Source of the DNA: Chryseobacterium sp. VAUSW3 | GTDB taxonomy: Bacteria; Bacteroidota; Bacteroidia; Flavobacteriales; Weeksellaceae | Length of the DNA stretch: 64,000 nucleotides | Direction of reading: 5' to 3' | Assembly (NCBI RefSeq): GCF_002205795.1 | Contig: NZ_NIUY01000001.1 | Coordinates: 1,087,778 to 1,151,777, forward strand | In this document: positions 27,983 through 37,638 of the stretch, one piece after another | Position numbering within the stretch: the stretch's first letter is position 1 | Layout: every line of letters starts with the position of its first letter | Notes under the pieces: generated by a model | Databases searched by the model: none | Told to the model about the DNA's origin: nothing | What the model saw: the letters and a program-made list of their open reading frames with translations, nothing else | Made by a program: the position numbers and the translations under genes

Positions 27983-29911
27983 ATGAAATATCTTCTTCTC
28001 TGTATACTGTTCTGTGGATTCGGGATGAACGCGCAGGTTGTGAATAAAACCGATTCCAACAGAGTAAAACCACAGGATACGCTTGTGATCGATTCGGGCA
28101 GGAAAGATTCGCTGCAGATCTTTAAACCTACGATTTACGATTACCAGTATCACACCCAGTTTTCTGAGAAGAAAATTTTTGATACGGTTTTTACCCACGA
28201 CAAAACTTTTATTTTCTCGCAGTACAATAACCGCGATAATTTCGGGAGAATACAGTTTGCCAATATCGGTTCTGGATTTAACCCTCTGGTTTTCGAGGTG
28301 AATACAGAACAGAATCTTTCACTTTTACCGACCAACAAATCTTTCAATATTCTTGGCATCAATGATGTGAAATATTATGATGTGAAAACGCCTACCGCGG
28401 CCTTCATCTATCATAATTCGGTAAGCAGCGGCGCTGAACTGCAGTCTACCTACACACAGAATATCGGCAAAAATTTCAATTTTGCGGTGGAGTATCTCGG
28501 TTTGCGGTCACTCGGGATGTACAAAAACGCACTGGCGTCGAACAATAACGTTATTTTCTCGGGACATTATACTTCTAAAAACAATAAGTATGAGGCATTT
28601 GCCCATTTTCTCCATCAGAATGTCAACAACCAGGAAAATGGTGGCATTGCAGATACAGATCTTTTCCTGAGTGGGAACAGCAATTTCGACAACCGTCTGA
28701 ATATTCCTGTAAACCTGAATTCGTCCGATTCTCGTTTTGGGTACCGCAGGTATTATTTCAGTCAGCAGTTCCGGCCGTTTTCGTCTGAGAAATTTCCGTT
28801 TAAGATCCGCCACACGATCTTTCATCAGGGAAATAAATATTACTACAACCAGCAGTCTGCGGAACCGTATTATTTTGATGAAGCCTCCGGTTTAATTGAT
28901 TATCCGCTGTCGTCTAAAAAATATTCCAAAAATCTGAGCAATACGGTGAGTGTGCTTTTCGATAAAGAAAATTTCAAACTCGATGCGGGCGTGCGTCATC
29001 AGCTTATCAAATTGGGAGTTGGAGCCCCTTTACCGGCATTTTTAAATATTCCGCAGGAACTTTCAGAAAACCGTATTGGTGCGGTGGGAAATCTTCAGAT
29101 TAAACTTTGGGATAAAATTGCCCTGAATTCAAATCTTGAATTTTCAAACGGAAATGAATTCGGAACTTTTCTACGCTCTCAGAATTTAATGAAATTCGAG
29201 CCCATTGAAGGTTATTTCGTGAATGCGAAAGTAAATTTCCAAAGTGCCTCGCCGACATTCAATTTACTCCTGAATCCTTCGGTTTACCGACAGTTCAATT
29301 ATTATCTGGAAAATCCAGCCAACGAAACCATTACGGAAATTGGTGGCGATGTCAACCTGAAATGGTTCCAGAGCAAAGTCTTTGCGAATTACTTCAGAAT
29401 CGATAACTATACCTATTTGGATGCGGCTGCAGCGCCGAAACAAAGCGAATCGGCCTTGAATATTTCACAAATTGGCGGCGAAGCTACTTTTTCTTACGGA
29501 AATTTCCATCTGAATCCGAAAGTGCTTTTTCAGAGTGCCATTAACAATAAAGATCTTTTGCCGATGCCGAATTTTGTGGGACGCGCAAATCTTTTTTGGC
29601 AGGGGAAAGCCTTCAAAAAAGCCGCAGAAATTCAGGCGGGTATTAAAGTATATTATTTTACCAAATTTGCCTCCAGAGAATATTTCCCGGTGCTGAATGA
29701 ATTTATTTTGCCCAACGCAAACTCCCAGTCCATTGGTGGGCAGCCGATTGCTGATGTTTATTTTAATATGAAAGTGAAGCGGATGTTTTTCTTCATCGAA
29801 GCGCAGCATCTCAACACGACTTTCATGCAGAACAAATCCTTCACCGCACCCAATTATCCGATCTACGATTTCCGTCTGAATTTGGGAATCGTTTGGTATC
29901 TTTTCAGTTAA
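27983..29911 (+). CDS. Putative outer-membrane porin (Porin_10-like)
   Basis: 642 residues from 27983, chosen because MKYLLLCILFCGFGMNAQ is a good signal peptide. An upstream in-frame ATG at 27902 would bury it behind 27 residues. After a short linker the sequence alternates aromatic and polar residues across its whole length, as in a large beta-barrel (FNFAVEYLGLRSLG, YFSQQFRPF, KAAEIQAGIKVYYF), and ends in an aromatic-rich strand (DFRLNLGIVWYLFS). It resembles the conserved 'putative porin' proteins of Bacteroidetes; substrate unknown. bshC follows after 3 bases, suggesting co-transcription. Confidence 0.75.
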   Translation: MKYLLLCILFCGFGMNAQVVNKTDSNRVKPQDTLVIDSGRKDSLQIFKPTIYDYQYHTQFSEKKIFDTVFTHDKTFIFSQYNNRDNFGRIQFANIGSGFNPLVFEVNTEQNLSLLPTNKSFNILGINDVKYYDVKTPTAAFIYHNSVSSGAELQSTYTQNIGKNFNFAVEYLGLRSLGMYKNALASNNNVIFSGHYTSKNNKYEAFAHFLHQNVNNQENGGIADTDLFLSGNSNFDNRLNIPVNLNSSDSRFGYRRYYFSQQFRPFSSEKFPFKIRHTIFHQGNKYYYNQQSAEPYYFDEASGLIDYPLSSKKYSKNLSNTVSVLFDKENFKLDAGVRHQLIKLGVGAPLPAFLNIPQELSENRIGAVGNLQIKLWDKIALNSNLEFSNGNEFGTFLRSQNLMKFEPIEGYFVNAKVNFQSASPTFNLLLNPSVYRQFNYYLENPANETITEIGGDVNLKWFQSKVFANYFRIDNYTYLDAAAAPKQSESALNISQIGGEATFSYGNFHLNPKVLFQSAINNKDLLPMPNFVGRANLFWQGKAFKKAAEIQAGIKVYYFTKFASREYFPVLNEFILPNANSQSIGGQPIADVYFNMKVKRMFFFIEAQHLNTTFMQNKSFTAPNYPIYDFRLNLGIVWYLFS

Positions 29912-29914
29912 ATC

Positions 29915-31501
29915 ATGGAAAAAAACAACAGCATATCTTTTCTGGATATTGAAAGTATTCCGCAGCTCATCAAAGATTTTCTGATGCAGAAGGTTGATGG
30001 TTTCGGGAATCAGGTTTTTAATGATAAAAATATTGAACATCAGTTTCAGCTCAAAGCTCAGGAATTTAGTTCTGAAAAAAGGCAAATGCTTTTTGATGTT
30101 CTGAAAGACCAGTATTTCGGTTTTAAGTTTTCTGAAAGACAGGAAGAAAATTTGAATTCAGTTCTTCAGGAAAACACTTTTACAGTAACCACGGGACACC
30201 AGCTGAATCTTTTCACAGGTCCGGCATTTTTCATTTATAAAATTCTGCAGACGATAAAACTCGCCGATGAGTTAAACAGAAAGTTTCCCGGCAGAAATAC
30301 GGTTCCCGTTTTTTGGATGGCAACAGAGGATCATGATTTTGAAGAAATCAACCACTTTAAAACAGAAAACAGGTATTATGAAACCAAGGCAAAAGCCGGT
30401 GGAGCTGTGGGAAGAATTATTGTGGAAGATGATTTCTTTATATCCGAATTCGAGGAAGAATTTAAAGATTCAGTTTTTGGGACTGAACTGATTTTGCTGA
30501 TGAAAAAAGCCTATAAAAAAGGCAATTCACTGGCTCAGGCGACCCGTATTTTAGTTCAGGAACTGTTTGCAAGCTACGGTTTACTCGTGATTGATGGTGA
30601 CGATGTAAAACTGAAAAGCCAGATGAAAGAGCGGTTCCGAAATGAACTTCTTCATCAGGAGCTTTTTGAATCTACAAAAGAAACGGTAGCATACTTATCT
30701 GAAGCTTACGGAAAAGTTCAGGTGAATCCGCGGGAAATTAATCTCTTTTATCTTACAGAAACCAGAAACCGCATCGAATGTAACGGTGAAAAATTCCAAA
30801 TTGTTGATACTGATATTACTTTTTCTAAAGAAGAACTCTTAGAAGAACTTGAAAAGCATCCTGAAAAATTCAGTCCAAACGCGCTGATGAGACCTGTTTA
30901 TCAGGAAACGGTTTTACCGAATCTGGCCTATATCGGCGGCAATGCCGAAATTATGTACTGGCTGGAACTGAAGGATTATTACGGGAAAACGAACCTTGCT
31001 TTTCCGGTTCTCATTCCGCGGGTTTCCCTGCTTTTTGTGCGTGATAAAAACCTGGAAAAAGTAAAAAGATTCGGTCTGGAGATCAATGATTTTTTTAAGA
31101 ATTTTGCTGCGGTAACAAAAGATATTTTGCTTCAGGATAATGAAATTCTTAATCTTTTAAATGAAGAAGAATCACTGGTCAATCAGAGATTTGATGAAAT
31201 TTCAGCGAAAGCTTCTCTTACCGAGAAAAGTTTCGGAAGTCTTGTGAATGCTGAGAAAACGCGTCAGCTGAAATCTTTCGCAAGGATGAAAAAACGGCTT
31301 CTTCGCGCTGAAAAAATAAAACAGAATGAAAAACTCGAACGTTTGGAGCAGCTTTTTCTGCAAATTCACCCCGGAAAGAACTGGCAGGAGCGTGTTTTCA
31401 ACTTTTCAGTTTTTTACGCTGACCTGGGCCACGAATGGCTTCAAAATTGTTACCAGGAAATAGACGTTTATAGATCGGAATTAATTATTCTCAGCATTTA
31501 A
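29915..31501 (+). CDS. bshC: Bacillithiol biosynthesis cysteine-adding enzyme BshC
   Basis: 528 residues, the usual length. BshC attaches cysteine to glucosaminyl-malate in the last step of bacillithiol synthesis, a low-molecular-weight thiol used in place of glutathione. Recognisable are TTGHQLNLFTGP (92-103) and PVFWMATEDHDFEEINHF (131-148) in the nucleotide-binding core, RPVYQETVLPNLAYIGG further on, and a C-terminal coiled coil (about 410-470, Lys/Glu/Leu rich) that mediates dimer formation. bshA and bshB are not in the window. It directly follows the porin gene. Confidence 0.93.
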   Translation: MEKNNSISFLDIESIPQLIKDFLMQKVDGFGNQVFNDKNIEHQFQLKAQEFSSEKRQMLFDVLKDQYFGFKFSERQEENLNSVLQENTFTVTTGHQLNLFTGPAFFIYKILQTIKLADELNRKFPGRNTVPVFWMATEDHDFEEINHFKTENRYYETKAKAGGAVGRIIVEDDFFISEFEEEFKDSVFGTELILLMKKAYKKGNSLAQATRILVQELFASYGLLVIDGDDVKLKSQMKERFRNELLHQELFESTKETVAYLSEAYGKVQVNPREINLFYLTETRNRIECNGEKFQIVDTDITFSKEELLEELEKHPEKFSPNALMRPVYQETVLPNLAYIGGNAEIMYWLELKDYYGKTNLAFPVLIPRVSLLFVRDKNLEKVKRFGLEINDFFKNFAAVTKDILLQDNEILNLLNEEESLVNQRFDEISAKASLTEKSFGSLVNAEKTRQLKSFARMKKRLLRAEKIKQNEKLERLEQLFLQIHPGKNWQERVFNFSVFYADLGHEWLQNCYQEIDVYRSELIILSI

Positions 31502-31512
31502 TTTTAAAGCAG

Positions 31513-31520
31513 TATTTTTG
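31513..31520 (+). promoter_or_regulatory. -7 promoter element before the LysM gene
   Basis: TATTTTTG matches TAnnTTTG, 20 bases before the ATG at 31540. No convincing -33 element. Confidence 0.5.
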
Positions 31521-31539
31521 CACATATTTATCATAACAG

Positions 31540-33447
31540 ATGATCAGAAAAATTTTCTTACTCTCAAGTTTAATCACATTTTCTGGGTTGTATTCCCAAA
31601 AAATGCATACCGTTGTTAAAGGCGACAATCCCTACAACATTTCGAAGAAATACGGCATCAGCATTGATGAATTATACAAGCTGAATCCGAAGGTGAAAGA
31701 CGGTAAAATTACCCTCGGTGAAGTTTTGGTAGTAAATAAATCCGGTGCTACAAAGGCTGTTGCCAGTGAACAAACCAGCTCCGAATTAGGTAAAATTATT
31801 CTTCAGCCAAAGCAAACGGTATATGGAATTACAAAACAATATCAGATTTCTGAAGCCGATTTGCGCAAACTGAATCCAAATTTGGATTCGCACATGAAAA
31901 TTGGTGACGAAGTGGTGTTGCCTTTAGATAAGATTAATAAATTTGGCGGTAGCCAGCCTGTAGCTTCAAATGTTCCAGCGGCAAATCCTCAAACGGCAGC
32001 GGTTGAAGTAAAAGCAGAAGAAAATAAGGCTGATGAAGATTCTTACCAGATTCAGGAAAAAGACAATTACTATAAACTTACAAGGAAATTCAAACTTACC
32101 CAGAAAGAACTTTTCGCGCTGAATCCCGGCCTTGAAGCAAGAGGTTTGCAGCCCGGAGAAATAATTAAAGTAAAAGGAGAATTTTCAAATACATCTGCGG
32201 TAGAAGAGCCAAAAGCTACACCAGTTTCTGAGGTTTCTACCAACAATTATGAAACCACTTCGGTGAGCGATGATTATGTAACGTACACCGTACAGGCGGG
32301 AGATACCGTTTTCGGAATTCTGAATAAATTCGGTGTGAGTTTAGATGAATTATTAAATCTCAACCCAAATCTTTCCCAAGGTTTGAAGACAGGAATGGTC
32401 CTAAAAATCAAAAAGCTGGATGCGGGCTATGTAAAAAAATCCGGTGATGCACTGAATGTCGTTTTGATGTTGCCTTTCGGTTTTGATACTGATGATGCAA
32501 GAGCCAGAACGCTTTCTCTCGACTTCCTTGCAGGGGCGAAATTAGCCATTGAAAGAAATGCTGCAAAAGGCCAAAAGCTTGATGTAAAAGTAATCGACGC
32601 AGGTAATGAAGCAAGTTTCAAGAATTCTTTAACCCAGATCAATGCAGGAAATACCGATTTAATTATCGGGCCGTTCTTCAAATCGAGTGTACTCCAGGTT
32701 CTGGATTATGTGAAATCGAATAAAATTCCGGTTGTCGCGCCATTCGCCAATACTGATGATCTTTTGAAATATGATAATCTCATCCTTATCGAAACCAACG
32801 AAATGGTTTATGCAGACAGAATCGTGAAGGAAGTAAAAGATGCATATTCTGACCAGAAAATTTACATTGTTGCTGATGATGACAGATCAAAAGCCAATTA
32901 TCTGAAAACAAATCTGGAAAAAACGATTAGAAATGCCTCCGTTAATATCGTGAATTCTCCGGCTGATATTCAGTTGGATAAAAATATGATGACCGGCCAG
33001 TCGGCTCCTGTTATTGCAGTGTTAGCCAATGACAAAGATTCTGTAGGTGATGCCTTTGCCAACCAAATGATTACACTTTCCAAAGAGGTAGAAAACGTAA
33101 AAGCTTTCAGTATGTATTATTCGCCGGTATTCGAGAAAAAAGTTGACGAACTCAGCGCAGCCAATCTTGTATATCTGATGGACAGAAAAATTGATACTGA
33201 AGGAGATTTCGAGAAAGAAATTTTGGCTGCCTACAAACAGAAATATTGCAAAACGCCTTCTAAATATGCGGTAATCGGTTTCGATGTTGTGAATGACATG
33301 CTGAGCCGCGAAAATAAAAAAGGTGAAATTTTCAAACAGATGAACAAAGTGCAGACCCAGTTGGCAACTAAGTTCGAGTTTGAAAAAACCAAAAACGGCG
33401 CTTATGTGAACAAGGGTTACAGAGTGGTGCGTTTGTTACCGAATTAA
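31540..33447 (+). CDS. Four LysM domains fused to a type-1 periplasmic-binding domain
   Basis: 635 residues, exported (signal peptide 1-20, ending LYSQ). Four LysM peptidoglycan-binding repeats occupy about 23-66, 87-129, 169-212 and 248-291, each with the (D/N)xxYxIxKK...LxxLNP pattern. Residues about 305-632 fold like a periplasmic amino-acid/LivJ-type binding protein (VVLMLPFGFD, DLIIGPFFKSSVLQVLDYVKSNKIPVVAPFANTD, YAVIGFDVVNDML). No ABC permease is nearby. E. coli LpoA, an activator of a peptidoglycan synthase, also carries such a binding-protein-like domain, so a cell-wall regulatory role is an attractive but untested reading. It could also be a sensor of muropeptides. Confidence 0.85.
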   Translation: MIRKIFLLSSLITFSGLYSQKMHTVVKGDNPYNISKKYGISIDELYKLNPKVKDGKITLGEVLVVNKSGATKAVASEQTSSELGKIILQPKQTVYGITKQYQISEADLRKLNPNLDSHMKIGDEVVLPLDKINKFGGSQPVASNVPAANPQTAAVEVKAEENKADEDSYQIQEKDNYYKLTRKFKLTQKELFALNPGLEARGLQPGEIIKVKGEFSNTSAVEEPKATPVSEVSTNNYETTSVSDDYVTYTVQAGDTVFGILNKFGVSLDELLNLNPNLSQGLKTGMVLKIKKLDAGYVKKSGDALNVVLMLPFGFDTDDARARTLSLDFLAGAKLAIERNAAKGQKLDVKVIDAGNEASFKNSLTQINAGNTDLIIGPFFKSSVLQVLDYVKSNKIPVVAPFANTDDLLKYDNLILIETNEMVYADRIVKEVKDAYSDQKIYIVADDDRSKANYLKTNLEKTIRNASVNIVNSPADIQLDKNMMTGQSAPVIAVLANDKDSVGDAFANQMITLSKEVENVKAFSMYYSPVFEKKVDELSAANLVYLMDRKIDTEGDFEKEILAAYKQKYCKTPSKYAVIGFDVVNDMLSRENKKGEIFKQMNKVQTQLATKFEFEKTKNGAYVNKGYRVVRLLPN

Positions 33448-33556
33448 GACACAAAGTATCTTCTCCGGGAGATAAATCCGAAAGGACAATGATAAATAAA
33501 TATGTAGTTGATTATTCTGAAAAATCAACGGAGTCAATTTTTTCTAAATAATTTAT

Positions 33557-34432
33557 ATGAAAGCACTTGTATTTCCTGGGCAGGGTTCACAGTTTGTGGG
33601 TATGGGAAAAGAATTGTACGATTCGCGGAAAGACATTAAAGATCTGATGGAATCTGCCAACGATATTTTAGGTTTCGATATTCTTTCAATCATGTTCAAG
33701 GGGACGGAGGAAGACCTTAAAAAAACCGAAGTTACCCAACCGTCTATTTTTATTCACTCGGTAGCTGCACTCAAAACCATCAACGGTATTGGTTCTGAAA
33801 TGGTTGCAGGCCATTCTCTGGGCGAATTTTCCGCTTTGGTTGCCAACGGTGTATTGTCTTTTGACGATGGATTAAAACTTGTTGCGGCGCGTGCCAATGC
33901 CATGCAGGAAGCCTGTGATGCTAATCCCAGCTCTATGGCTGCCATTCTTGGTTTAGCCGACGAAAAAGTGGAAGAAATTTGTGCTTCAATCGACGGAATT
34001 GTGGTTCCTGCAAATTATAACTGTCCGGGCCAGCTCGTGATTTCGGGTGAAACTGCAGCAGTAGAACTTGCTTGCGAAAAAATGAAAGAAGCGGGTGCAA
34101 AACGCGCCTTGATCTTAGCTGTAAACGGAGCTTTTCATTCACCATTAATGCAGCCTGCACAGGAAAAATTAGCTGCAGCGATTGAAAAAACGAAGTTCAG
34201 AACGCCTATGATTCCTGTCTATCAGAATATTGTAACAAAAGCAGTTACCGATCAGGAAGAAATCAAACAGAACCTGATTAAGCAACTTACAGGTCCCGTA
34301 AAATGGACACAATCTGTACAGAATATGATTAAAGACGGTGCGGATACTTTTATTGAAGTGGGTCCAGGAAAAACATTGCAGGGACTGATCAAGAAAATCA
34401 ACATCGAAGTTACCGTTTCATCAGCAGTGTAA
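33557..34432 (+). CDS. fabD: Malonyl-CoA:ACP transacylase FabD
   Basis: 291 residues. It loads malonate onto acyl carrier protein for type-II fatty-acid synthesis in the cytoplasm. FPGQGSQFVGMG near the N-terminus forms the oxyanion side, GHSLGEFSALV holds the nucleophile Ser87, and AVNGAFHSPLM contains the catalytic His194. Family length is normal. The intergenic region upstream carries a 7-base inverted repeat (GTTGATT and AATCAAC, within about 33508-33531) of unknown use. The GHMP kinase gene follows 3-6 bases after the stop. Confidence 0.95.
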   Translation: MKALVFPGQGSQFVGMGKELYDSRKDIKDLMESANDILGFDILSIMFKGTEEDLKKTEVTQPSIFIHSVAALKTINGIGSEMVAGHSLGEFSALVANGVLSFDDGLKLVAARANAMQEACDANPSSMAAILGLADEKVEEICASIDGIVVPANYNCPGQLVISGETAAVELACEKMKEAGAKRALILAVNGAFHSPLMQPAQEKLAAAIEKTKFRTPMIPVYQNIVTKAVTDQEEIKQNLIKQLTGPVKWTQSVQNMIKDGADTFIEVGPGKTLQGLIKKINIEVTVSSAV

Positions 34433-34435
34433 GGA

Positions 34436-35344
34436 ATGATGGGTAACCTATTTTCACCGGGAAAATTATTGCTCACTTCAGAATATGTCGTCTTAGATGG
34501 CGCTTTGGCTCTTGCCGTACCTACAAAATGGGGGCAGGAGTTTTTTTTTGAAGAAAACGAAGATGGTAATTCTATGGTTTTTTGGGAAGCTTATCATCAG
34601 AATTCGCTGTGGCTGAGCGCAGAGATCGATTATAAAACCTGGAAAATTGCAGCGACTAACCTTCCGCAGGCTGCAGAATTTGTCCTGAAAGTTTTGCAGA
34701 ATGTGCAGAAGCTCTCGGATATTAAATTCAGATCAGATTCATCCTATCATTTAAAAACCAACCTGCAGTTTCCGGCTGATTATGGGTTGGGAAGCAGTTC
34801 GACACTGATGAATAATCTCGCAGATTGGGCTGGCATTGATGCTTTCGAACTGAATGAATTGAGTTTGGGCGGCAGCGGTTATGATATTGCTGTGGCTAAA
34901 GCAAAATCTGCCATTCTTTATCAGAAAACTGATAGGGATAGACTGATTAAAGCTGTAGATTTCAATCCTGTTTTTATGAATGACCTTATTTTCATTCATC
35001 TCAATCAGAAACAGGACAGCCGCGAAGGCATTGAAATGTACCGTGCGAAGCCGAAATCACCTGAACTGATTGAAGCATTTTCGTGGATTACTGAAGAAGT
35101 AATGACATGTGAAAATTTAGAATATTTTTCGCAGTTAATGGAAGTTCACGAACGAAAACTTTCAAACTTTCTCGGAATAAAAACCGTAAAAGAAAAATAT
35201 TTCGAAAACTGCCCTGTTTTTGTGAAAAGTCTGGGCGCCTGGGGCGGTGATTTTGTGATGAGTACCAAATTTACAGGTTTTGAAGACTATTTTTCGGGAA
35301 AAGGTTTTCACCGTTTTTTTTCGTGGGATGATTTAATAAGTTGA
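34436..35344 (+). CDS. GYDIA-type GHMP kinase family protein
   Basis: 302 residues (a start at 34439 is equally good). Shows the GHMP fold: FSPGKLLLTSEYVVLDGALALAVP (about 6-29) resembles the start of mevalonate and phosphomevalonate kinases, GLGSSST (117-123) is the phosphate-binding loop, and GSGYDIA (146-152) is the motif after which the family is named. The C-terminal block with LGAWGGDFVM (about 275) is the GHMP_C glycine-rich motif. The substrate is unknown, though similarity is closest to mevalonate-pathway kinases. It follows fabD within a few bases, so the two are probably co-expressed. Confidence 0.86.
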   Translation: MMGNLFSPGKLLLTSEYVVLDGALALAVPTKWGQEFFFEENEDGNSMVFWEAYHQNSLWLSAEIDYKTWKIAATNLPQAAEFVLKVLQNVQKLSDIKFRSDSSYHLKTNLQFPADYGLGSSSTLMNNLADWAGIDAFELNELSLGGSGYDIAVAKAKSAILYQKTDRDRLIKAVDFNPVFMNDLIFIHLNQKQDSREGIEMYRAKPKSPELIEAFSWITEEVMTCENLEYFSQLMEVHERKLSNFLGIKTVKEKYFENCPVFVKSLGAWGGDFVMSTKFTGFEDYFSGKGFHRFFSWDDLIS

Positions 35345-35431
35345 TTGTAAGCAAGTTGCGTATTTTTAAATTTCTTGTGAATTCTGACGAATATCAGTAG
35401 TTTTAGAAGCATTTTAATAACCTATAATAGG

Positions 35432-35439
35432 TAAATTTG
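35432..35439 (+). promoter_or_regulatory. -7 promoter element of pckA
   Basis: TAAATTTG matches TAnnTTTG, 34 bases before the ATG at 35474. The upstream -33 site is weak. Confidence 0.55.
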
Positions 35440-35473
35440 TTTTATTAAAAAGAATCAGAAATATTAAGTCATT

Positions 35474-37078
35474 ATGAAGAACATCAAGATTATCCAGCAA
35501 TTACATGATTTAGGGATCACCGGTTATGAAGAGGTAGTTTACAATCCAAGTTATGAGGAGCTTTTCAAAGCTGAAATGTCTGCTAAAAACCAAGGATTTG
35601 AAAAAGGCGCATTGACAGAGTCGGGTGCTGTTGCCGTAAAAACCGGAATTTTCACAGGACGCTCACCGAAAGACCGATTTATTGTAAAAGACGCAGTAAC
35701 CGAAAATACAATTCACTGGGACGGTAAGGTAAATTTAGCTACCACTCCGGAAATCTTCGAAAGCTGCAAGCAACTTGTGCTGAAACAGCTTTCTTCTTCT
35801 AAAAGAATATATGTTGTTGATGCCTTTTGTGGGACCAACCCTGATACCAGACTTAAAGTTAGATTTATTATGGAAGTGGCCTGGCAGGCACATTTCGTAA
35901 CCAATATGTTCATCCGTCCTTCTAATTATGAACTAGAAAATTTCGGGGAGCCAGATTTTATCGTGATGAACGGTTCTAAAACCGTAAATCCTGACTGGAA
36001 AGAGCAGGGATTAAATTCTGAAAACTTCGTGATGTTCAACCTGACGCAGAAAATTCAGATTATCGGTGGAACATGGTATGGCGGCGAAATGAAGAAAGGA
36101 ATGTTTGCCATGATGAATTATTATCTTCCATTAAAAGGCATGGCATCAATGCACTGCTCTGCCAACGTGGGCGAAGAAGGGGATGTAGCGTTATTCTTCG
36201 GACTTTCAGGAACAGGTAAAACTACGCTTTCTGCAGATCCGAAAAGATATTTGATCGGTGATGATGAACACGGCTGGGATGATAACGGCGTATTCAACTT
36301 TGAAGGTGGATGTTACGCAAAAGTAATTGACCTGACTGAAGAAAAGGAACCGGATATTTACAAAGCCATCAGAAGAGATTCACTGCTTGAAAACGTTGTC
36401 GTAAACGAATATGGTGAAGCAGATTATACTGATAATTCCATCACCGAAAACACCAGGGTTTCTTATCCGATTTATCATATCAGCAAAATTGTATTGCCAT
36501 CGAAAGCCGGACACGCGAAAAAGATCGTTTATCTTTCCGCCGATGCCTTCGGAGTTTTGCCACCGGTTTCCATTCTGAACGAAGATCAGGCACAATACCA
36601 CTTCCTTTGCGGTTACACCTCTAAACTAGCGGGAACCGAAAGAGGAATTACAGAACCGGAACCATCGTTCTCACCGGCATTTGGAGAAGCATTCCTTACG
36701 CTGCACCCGACCATGTATTCTAAAACACTGATTGGTAAAATGAAAGAGCACGGTGCAAAAGCGTATCTGGTAAACACGGGCTGGAACGGTACCGGAAAGA
36801 GAATTTCACTTAAAGATACCCGCGCGATTATCGACGCGATTATCGACGGATCCATTGACAAGGCAGAGAAGACCGTTATTCCGATCATGAATCTTGAGAT
36901 TCCGACTGCCCTGCCAAATGTAACCGACGGTATTCTTGATCCAAGAGCCACTTATGCCCACGTTTCCGATTGGGAGGCAAAAGCCAGAGATTTAGGTGCG
37001 CGCTATATCAAAAACTTCGAGCAGTACTGCGATACCAACGAAGGTCAGCGACTGGTTGCTGCAGGACCACAGCTTTAG
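35474..37078 (+). CDS. pckA: Phosphoenolpyruvate carboxykinase (ATP)
   Basis: 534 residues. Converts oxaloacetate and ATP to phosphoenolpyruvate, CO2 and ADP, the first step of gluconeogenesis; it can run in reverse in some bacteria. The family blocks [11 protein letters not shown] (61-71), [13 protein letters not shown] (199-211), the P-loop GLSGTGKTT (243-251) and the metal-binding [10 protein letters not shown] (261-270) are all intact, as is the C-terminal [20 protein letters not shown] rather than GTP type follows from these motifs. Stands alone, with its own promoter and terminator. Confidence 0.97.
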   Translation: MKNIKIIQQLHDLGITGYEEVVYNPSYEELFKAEMSAKNQGFEKGALTESGAVAVKTGIFTGRSPKDRFIVKDAVTENTIHWDGKVNLATTPEIFESCKQLVLKQLSSSKRIYVVDAFCGTNPDTRLKVRFIMEVAWQAHFVTNMFIRPSNYELENFGEPDFIVMNGSKTVNPDWKEQGLNSENFVMFNLTQKIQIIGGTWYGGEMKKGMFAMMNYYLPLKGMASMHCSANVGEEGDVALFFGLSGTGKTTLSADPKRYLIGDDEHGWDDNGVFNFEGGCYAKVIDLTEEKEPDIYKAIRRDSLLENVVVNEYGEADYTDNSITENTRVSYPIYHISKIVLPSKAGHAKKIVYLSADAFGVLPPVSILNEDQAQYHFLCGYTSKLAGTERGITEPEPSFSPAFGEAFLTLHPTMYSKTLIGKMKEHGAKAYLVNTGWNGTGKRISLKDTRAIIDAIIDGSIDKAEKTVIPIMNLEIPTALPNVTDGILDPRATYAHVSDWEAKARDLGARYIKNFEQYCDTNEGQRLVAAGPQL

Positions 37079-37102
37079 CATTAATTAATTGTTTTGTATA
37101 GA

Positions 37103-37140
37103 AATTCCCCCGGCCGAAAGGTTGGTGGGAATTTTTTTAT
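37103..37140 (+). terminator. Intrinsic terminator after pckA
   Basis: AATTCCC with an inner CCGGCC arm pairs imperfectly with GGTTGGTGGGAATT around a GAAA loop, followed by seven T. Confidence 0.8.
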
Positions 37141-37145
37141 TTCAC

Positions 37146-37255
37146 CCAGCGGAAGGTTTCATGCTTCTGAAACAAAAGTTTCAGTGCTATAGAAAAAAGT
37201 TCTCAGTACTATGAAACAAAGATTTCATCCGTATGAAAAAAAGATTGCTTAGTAC
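37146..37255 (+). repeat. Five degenerate 22-nt tandem units
   Basis: Units at 37146, 37168, 37190, 37212 and 37234 are each exactly 22 bases. The approximate consensus is TGAAACAAAGWTTCAGTRCTA. The second unit contains a perfect short palindrome TGAAAC-AAAA-GTTTCA; the first and last are the most worn. The array lies between the pckA terminator and the 3' end of a minus-strand hypothetical gene. It is too short, diverged and spacer-free to be CRISPR. Confidence 0.7.
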
Positions 37256-37260
37256 GGAAG

Positions 37261-37638
37261 TTATCGTTTTTTTTTAAATAAACTAAATATGCCTAAAATG
37301 CTTTTTGCATCCTCATGTTGTAAAGCTGTTGAAGTGGATTTTGATTTTAAAGAATTTGTTGATTTAGTTGGTATTGCATAATCGTCATTAAAGATAAACA
37401 GACCATTTTCATCCAGTCTTGCCACAGCATCAAAGAAACATCCACAACCAAAACCTCCGCAAGTGCAATTTTTATGTGGTAATCTGTCGCTCTTTAAAAA
37501 TTCGTCTAAATCGTAGGCTTTCCCGTGGTCTGCTGTGCATTCAGGGCAACAATTTTTAAATGAATTATAAACTTTAGCATCCATTACCACCCCTTTCCCT
37601 ATTTCTGATAGTTTATAATGTGTTTTTTTTTGCATCAA
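37261..37638 (-). CDS. Small cysteine-rich hypothetical protein
   Basis: 125 residues, not recognised. NCCPEC (about 28-33) and CTCGGFGCGC (about 58-67) could bind zinc or an iron cluster. The middle is acidic and the end is Lys/Ser rich (LFKKKR). No signal peptide. It overlaps the gene upstream by 26 bases in a different frame, so the two are probably translated together. The start could be later (Met19, VVMDAKVYNSF). Composition is AT-rich. Belongs to an accessory-looking cluster downstream of the tmRNA 3' end. Confidence 0.6.
   Translation of the reverse strand: MMQKKTHYKLSEIGKGVVMDAKVYNSFKNCCPECTADHGKAYDLDEFLKSDRLPHKNCTCGGFGCGCFFDAVARLDENGLFIFNDDYAIPTKSTNSLKSKSTSTALQHEDAKSILGIFSLFKKKR

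Noticed and set aside
29465..30085. 206-codon minus-strand frame across the porin-bshC junction
   Set aside because: It spans two convincing genes on the other strand and shows no family motif.
37146..37255. CRISPR array
   Set aside because: Units are contiguous, diverged and only 22 bases long, with no unique spacers and no cas genes nearby.
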